Origin: Paracoccaceae bacterium
GTDB lineage: Bacteria; Pseudomonadota; Alphaproteobacteria; Rhodobacterales; Rhodobacteraceae
Reading direction: 5' to 3'
Length of the DNA: 8,215 nt
Assembly (NCBI GenBank): GCA_024644285.1
Contig: JAHELH010000101.1
Span: forward strand, 1-8,215
Shown: positions 6,613-8,215 of the stretch, piece by piece
Position numbering within the stretch: position 1 is the first letter of the stretch
Layout of the letters: each line of letters starts with the position of its first letter
Notes under the pieces: model-generated
What the model saw: only the letters and a program-made list of their open reading frames with translations
Told to the model about the DNA's origin: nothing
Databases searched by the model: none
Position numbers and translations under genes: made by a program

Positions 6613-6637
6613 AACGTGCGCCACCGGGCAGGGTTCC
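6613..6637 (-). promoter_or_regulatory. Candidate EcfG (general stress sigma factor) promoter
   Basis: Reading leftward, GGAAC (6633-6637) is followed after exactly 16 bases by CGTT (6613-6616). This matches the alphaproteobacterial EcfG/SigT consensus GGAAC-N16/17-CGTT at all nine fixed positions. It ends 34 bases before the start of the 78-aa gene, leaving room for a leader that includes the AAGGAGAA ribosome site. GGAAC is also one arm of the palindrome GTTCCG-AA-CGGAAC (6633-6646). Confidence 0.65.
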
Positions 6638-6645
6638 GAACGGAA

Positions 6646-6673
6646 CGCCCCCCGGCGGTCCGGCCGGAGGGCG
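6646..6673 (-). terminator. Hairpin terminator after sodB
   Basis: In the leftward transcript CGCCCTCCGGC pairs over 11 positions (one U-G pair) with GCCGGGGGGCG around a six-base loop. The stem starts 24 bases after the sodB stop. The following TTCCGTT is only mildly U-rich. It separates sodB from the stress-promoter unit. Confidence 0.6.
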
Positions 6674-6696
6674 CAGATCATCACGCGCCCGCGGCG

Positions 6697-7302
6697 TCAG
6701 GCGTTCGACAGCCGCTCGGCCACGTTCTCCCAGTTCACCAGCTTGTCGAGGAAGTTCGACAGGTAGGCGGGGCGCTTGTTGCGGAAGTCGATGTAATAGC
6801 TGTGCTCCCACACGTCGCAGCCCAATAGCGCGGTCTGGCCGAAGCACAGGGGATTGATGCCGTTGGCAGTATTGGTGATTTTCAGCTCGCCGCCATCGAC
6901 CACCAGCCAGACCCAGCCGGACCCGAACTGACCGGCCCCCTTGGCGCCGAACTCCTCCTTGAACTTGTCGACCGAGCCGAAGGCGTCCTTGATACGGCTT
7001 TCCAGCTCGGACGGCATCGACGAATTGCCGGGCCCCATCATCTCCCAGAACTGGCAGTGGTTCCAATGCTGACTGGCATTGTTGAACAGCCCCGATTGCG
7101 GCACACCCGAGGGATCGTAGGTGGCCTTGACGATCTCTTCGAGAGACTTGCCCTTGTGAGGGCTGTCCGCCAGCAGCTTGTTGCCGTTGTCGACATAGGC
7201 CTTGTGGTGAATGTCGTGATGATACTCCATCGTCTCTTTCGACATGCCGTTGCCGGCCAGCGCGTCGTGGGAATAGGGAAGGTCGGGAAGTTCGAATGCC
7301 AT
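6697..7302 (-). CDS. sodB: Superoxide dismutase, Fe type
   Basis: A 201-aa Fe/Mn-family superoxide dismutase that converts superoxide to H2O2 and O2 in the cytoplasm. All four metal ligands are visible: His28 (MEYHHDIHH), His82 (NASQHWNHCQFW), Asp163 and His167 (CDVWEHSYYIDFRNKRP). Gln78, in the N-terminal domain four residues before His82, occupies the position of E. coli FeSOD Gln69. The region after NTANG lacks the Gln of Mn enzymes. Both points favour iron, although some alphaproteobacterial members are cambialistic. There is no signal peptide. The start at ATG 7302 gives the canonical MAFELPDLPY opening and has AGAGGGA a few bases upstream. The frame extends to an ATG at 7377, but that would lie within the promoter region. 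The gene follows soxG by 114 bp and has its own candidate promoter. Confidence 0.95.
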   Translation of the reverse strand: MAFELPDLPYSHDALAGNGMSKETMEYHHDIHHKAYVDNGNKLLADSPHKGKSLEEIVKATYDPSGVPQSGLFNNASQHWNHCQFWEMMGPGNSSMPSELESRIKDAFGSVDKFKEEFGAKGAGQFGSGWVWLVVDGGELKITNTANGINPLCFGQTALLGCDVWEHSYYIDFRNKRPAYLSNFLDKLVNWENVAERLSNA

Positions 7303-7339
7303 TTGGTCCCTCTCGGGTTTGGGGTTGAATCTCGCGCGC

Positions 7340-7368
7340 AGTAAGAGCGCATGTGCGCCGCGCGTCAA
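7340..7368 (-). promoter_or_regulatory. Candidate sodB promoter with an internal palindrome
   Basis: Reading leftward, TTGACG (7363-7368) is a good -35, followed after 17 bp by CTTACT (7340-7345), a weak 3/6 -10. The spacer contains the inverted repeat GCGCA-TG-TGCGC (7347-7358), a possible operator. The sodB ATG lies 37 bases after the -10. Confidence 0.35.
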
Positions 7369-7416
7369 GCATAGCACCTAATCCATGTTCGGTCGCCGTC
7401 CAGACCCGGCAGCGCG

Positions 7417-7992
7417 TCACCCGGCGTCGAAGTATCCCACCTCGCTGCCGGGGGTCGCGGCCGTGCGCAAGAGATCGAAGGCGTAGCGCGCCACCGAGCG
7501 GAAGCAGATCACGCAGATTGTGGCCTCGTCCGGCATCCAGAAGGCCGCCGGGATCTGCGCCAGGCGCGAGCGGCGGAACTGGCCGGGGCCGAACGCGCCG
7601 GGCGACACGTCCGCGGGCGTCAGCTTGGCCAGGACCTCGCGCACCTCGCCGCCCGCAATCCGCAGCATGGCGCGGGCGTCCGAGACATTGACCGCCAAGT
7701 GATGAGTTCCCGAAAGCGCCTCGCCCAGCTTTGCAACGGTCTCGCGCGCCTCGGCATAGGGGCACAGCAACAGCAATTCGTCCGGCGACATCCAGGCCAG
7801 CGACCGCGCCCCGGCGGTCTCGATGCGCAACGCGCCGGGAAGATCGGTGCCCGCGGCCTGTGTCACCGCCCCCCGGAACCCTGCATCCGACAGATCGCCG
7901 CGCAGGGTGATCATTCCTTGCGTCCCGGCATCCTCGACCCGGACGAACCCGTCGAACGACGCCCCGGACAGGGCCGACACCGCTTCAGGCAT
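7417..7992 (-). CDS. soxG: Sarcosine oxidase, gamma subunit
   Basis: A 191-aa protein matching the SoxG family in length and layout. The landmarks are SLAWMSPDELLLLCP (64-78), the HHLAVNVSDARAMLRIAGG block (97-115), LTPADVSPGAFGPGQFRRSRLAQIPAAF (124-151) and the C-terminal FRSVARYAFDLLRTA. It is the small structural subunit of heterotetrameric sarcosine oxidase (SoxBDAG), which oxidatively demethylates sarcosine to glycine with release of H2O2 and transfer of the one-carbon unit to tetrahydrofolate; the catalytic sites lie in the other subunits. The start ATG overlaps the soxA stop (ATGCCTGA), so the two are translationally coupled. That coupling and the soxA-soxG order are as expected for the operon, of which this is the last gene. 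Confidence 0.9.
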   Translation of the reverse strand: MPEAVSALSGASFDGFVRVEDAGTQGMITLRGDLSDAGFRGAVTQAAGTDLPGALRIETAGARSLAWMSPDELLLLCPYAEARETVAKLGEALSGTHHLAVNVSDARAMLRIAGGEVREVLAKLTPADVSPGAFGPGQFRRSRLAQIPAAFWMPDEATICVICFRSVARYAFDLLRTAATPGSEVGYFDAG

Positions 7993-8215
7993 TCTGCTTC
8001 TCCCCGTCCTTGTCGTAGAACACCGGATCGACGATCCGCGCCTTCACCACCGCGCCGTCCGTCCTTGGAAAATCCAGCACCTCGCCCATCCGCTCCGGCC
8101 CGTGGCGCACCAGCCCCATCGCGATGCCACGGTCCAGATTGGCCGAGTAGTAGGTCGAGGTCACCCGCCCCTGCATCTTGCGCTGGCCGTTCGCGTTAAG
8201 GCCCTCGTCCACCGC
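7985..8215 (-). CDS. soxA: Sarcosine oxidase, alpha subunit, C-terminal fragment
   Basis: The last 76 codons of a gene whose beginning lies beyond the right edge; the frame is open to the window end. The sequence GRVTSTYYSANLDRGIAMGLVRHG, followed by a beta-rich stretch ending RIVDPVFYDKDGEKQNA, is the C-terminal barrel of the aminomethyltransferase-like (GcvT-like) half of SoxA. In the intact protein this half binds folate and the N-terminal half binds NAD. The fragment overlaps soxG by eight bases. The identity is firmer because of the adjacent soxG. A dimethylglycine or GcvT-type protein would share the domain but not this neighbour. Confidence 0.88.
   Translation of the reverse strand, partial: AVDEGLNANGQRKMQGRVTSTYYSANLDRGIAMGLVRHGPERMGEVLDFPRTDGAVVKARIVDPVFYDKDGEKQNA

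Noticed and set aside
7303..7377. A longer sodB start at 7377, adding 25 residues.
   Set aside because: The extra residues match no SOD N-terminus, the ATG lies on top of the best -35 candidate, and the ATG at 7302 has a ribosome site and gives the family's usual N-terminus.
6611..7765. A minus-strand frame of 384 codons overlapping sodB and soxG.
   Set aside because: It runs out of frame through two confidently identified genes and has no domain.

Overview
The window reads as ordinary chromosomal DNA from a high-GC alphaproteobacterium, most likely a member of the Rhodobacteraceae (Roseobacter/Paracoccus relatives). This is an inference from protein character and gene content: a sarcosine oxidase operon, an Atm1-type exporter, an alphaproteobacterial Fe-type superoxide dismutase, a LysM protein divergent from a LOG-family protein, and a promoter matching the alphaproteobacterial EcfG consensus. 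No database search was possible. I see no mobile element, CRISPR array, phage gene, rRNA or tRNA, and no gene looks broken. Two genes are cut by the window edges.

Left part (1-4438). The 3' end of an exodeoxyribonuclease III gene (xthA) on + meets a leftward pair. That pair is an envelope protein with one N-terminal membrane anchor, a long acidic Ala/Pro/Glu linker, two Ig-like segments and a C-terminal LysM domain, followed by an Atm1/ABCB7-type ABC exporter. Divergent from the LysM gene is a LOG-family (TIGR00730) nucleotide phosphoribohydrolase. The 96-bp gap between them holds two candidate sigma70 promoters that physically overlap on opposite strands, plus a bulged inverted repeat.

Middle part (4439-5866). 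A LysR-type regulator on - converges on the LOG gene and diverges from a tiny + strand lipoprotein gene (67 aa). The 192-bp divergent region has an AT-rich half with three GTTT tracts spaced exactly 11 bp apart, and a GC-rich half with a two-part hairpin in the presumed leader of the lipoprotein mRNA. A strong hairpin separates the lipoprotein gene from the convergent genes to its right.

Right part (5867-8215). All genes run leftward: the C-terminus of sarcosine oxidase alpha (soxA), soxG overlapping it by 8 bp, sodB, a 78-aa hydrophilic protein of unknown function, and a 'host attachment' family protein one base downstream of that. A hairpin terminator follows sodB. Directly after it lies GGAAC-N16-CGTT, a perfect match to the EcfG general-stress sigma factor consensus, placed to drive the small protein and host-attachment pair. 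This is the most informative new observation in the window: it suggests the pair is a stress-induced two-gene unit. I found no evidence of a wholly new system.
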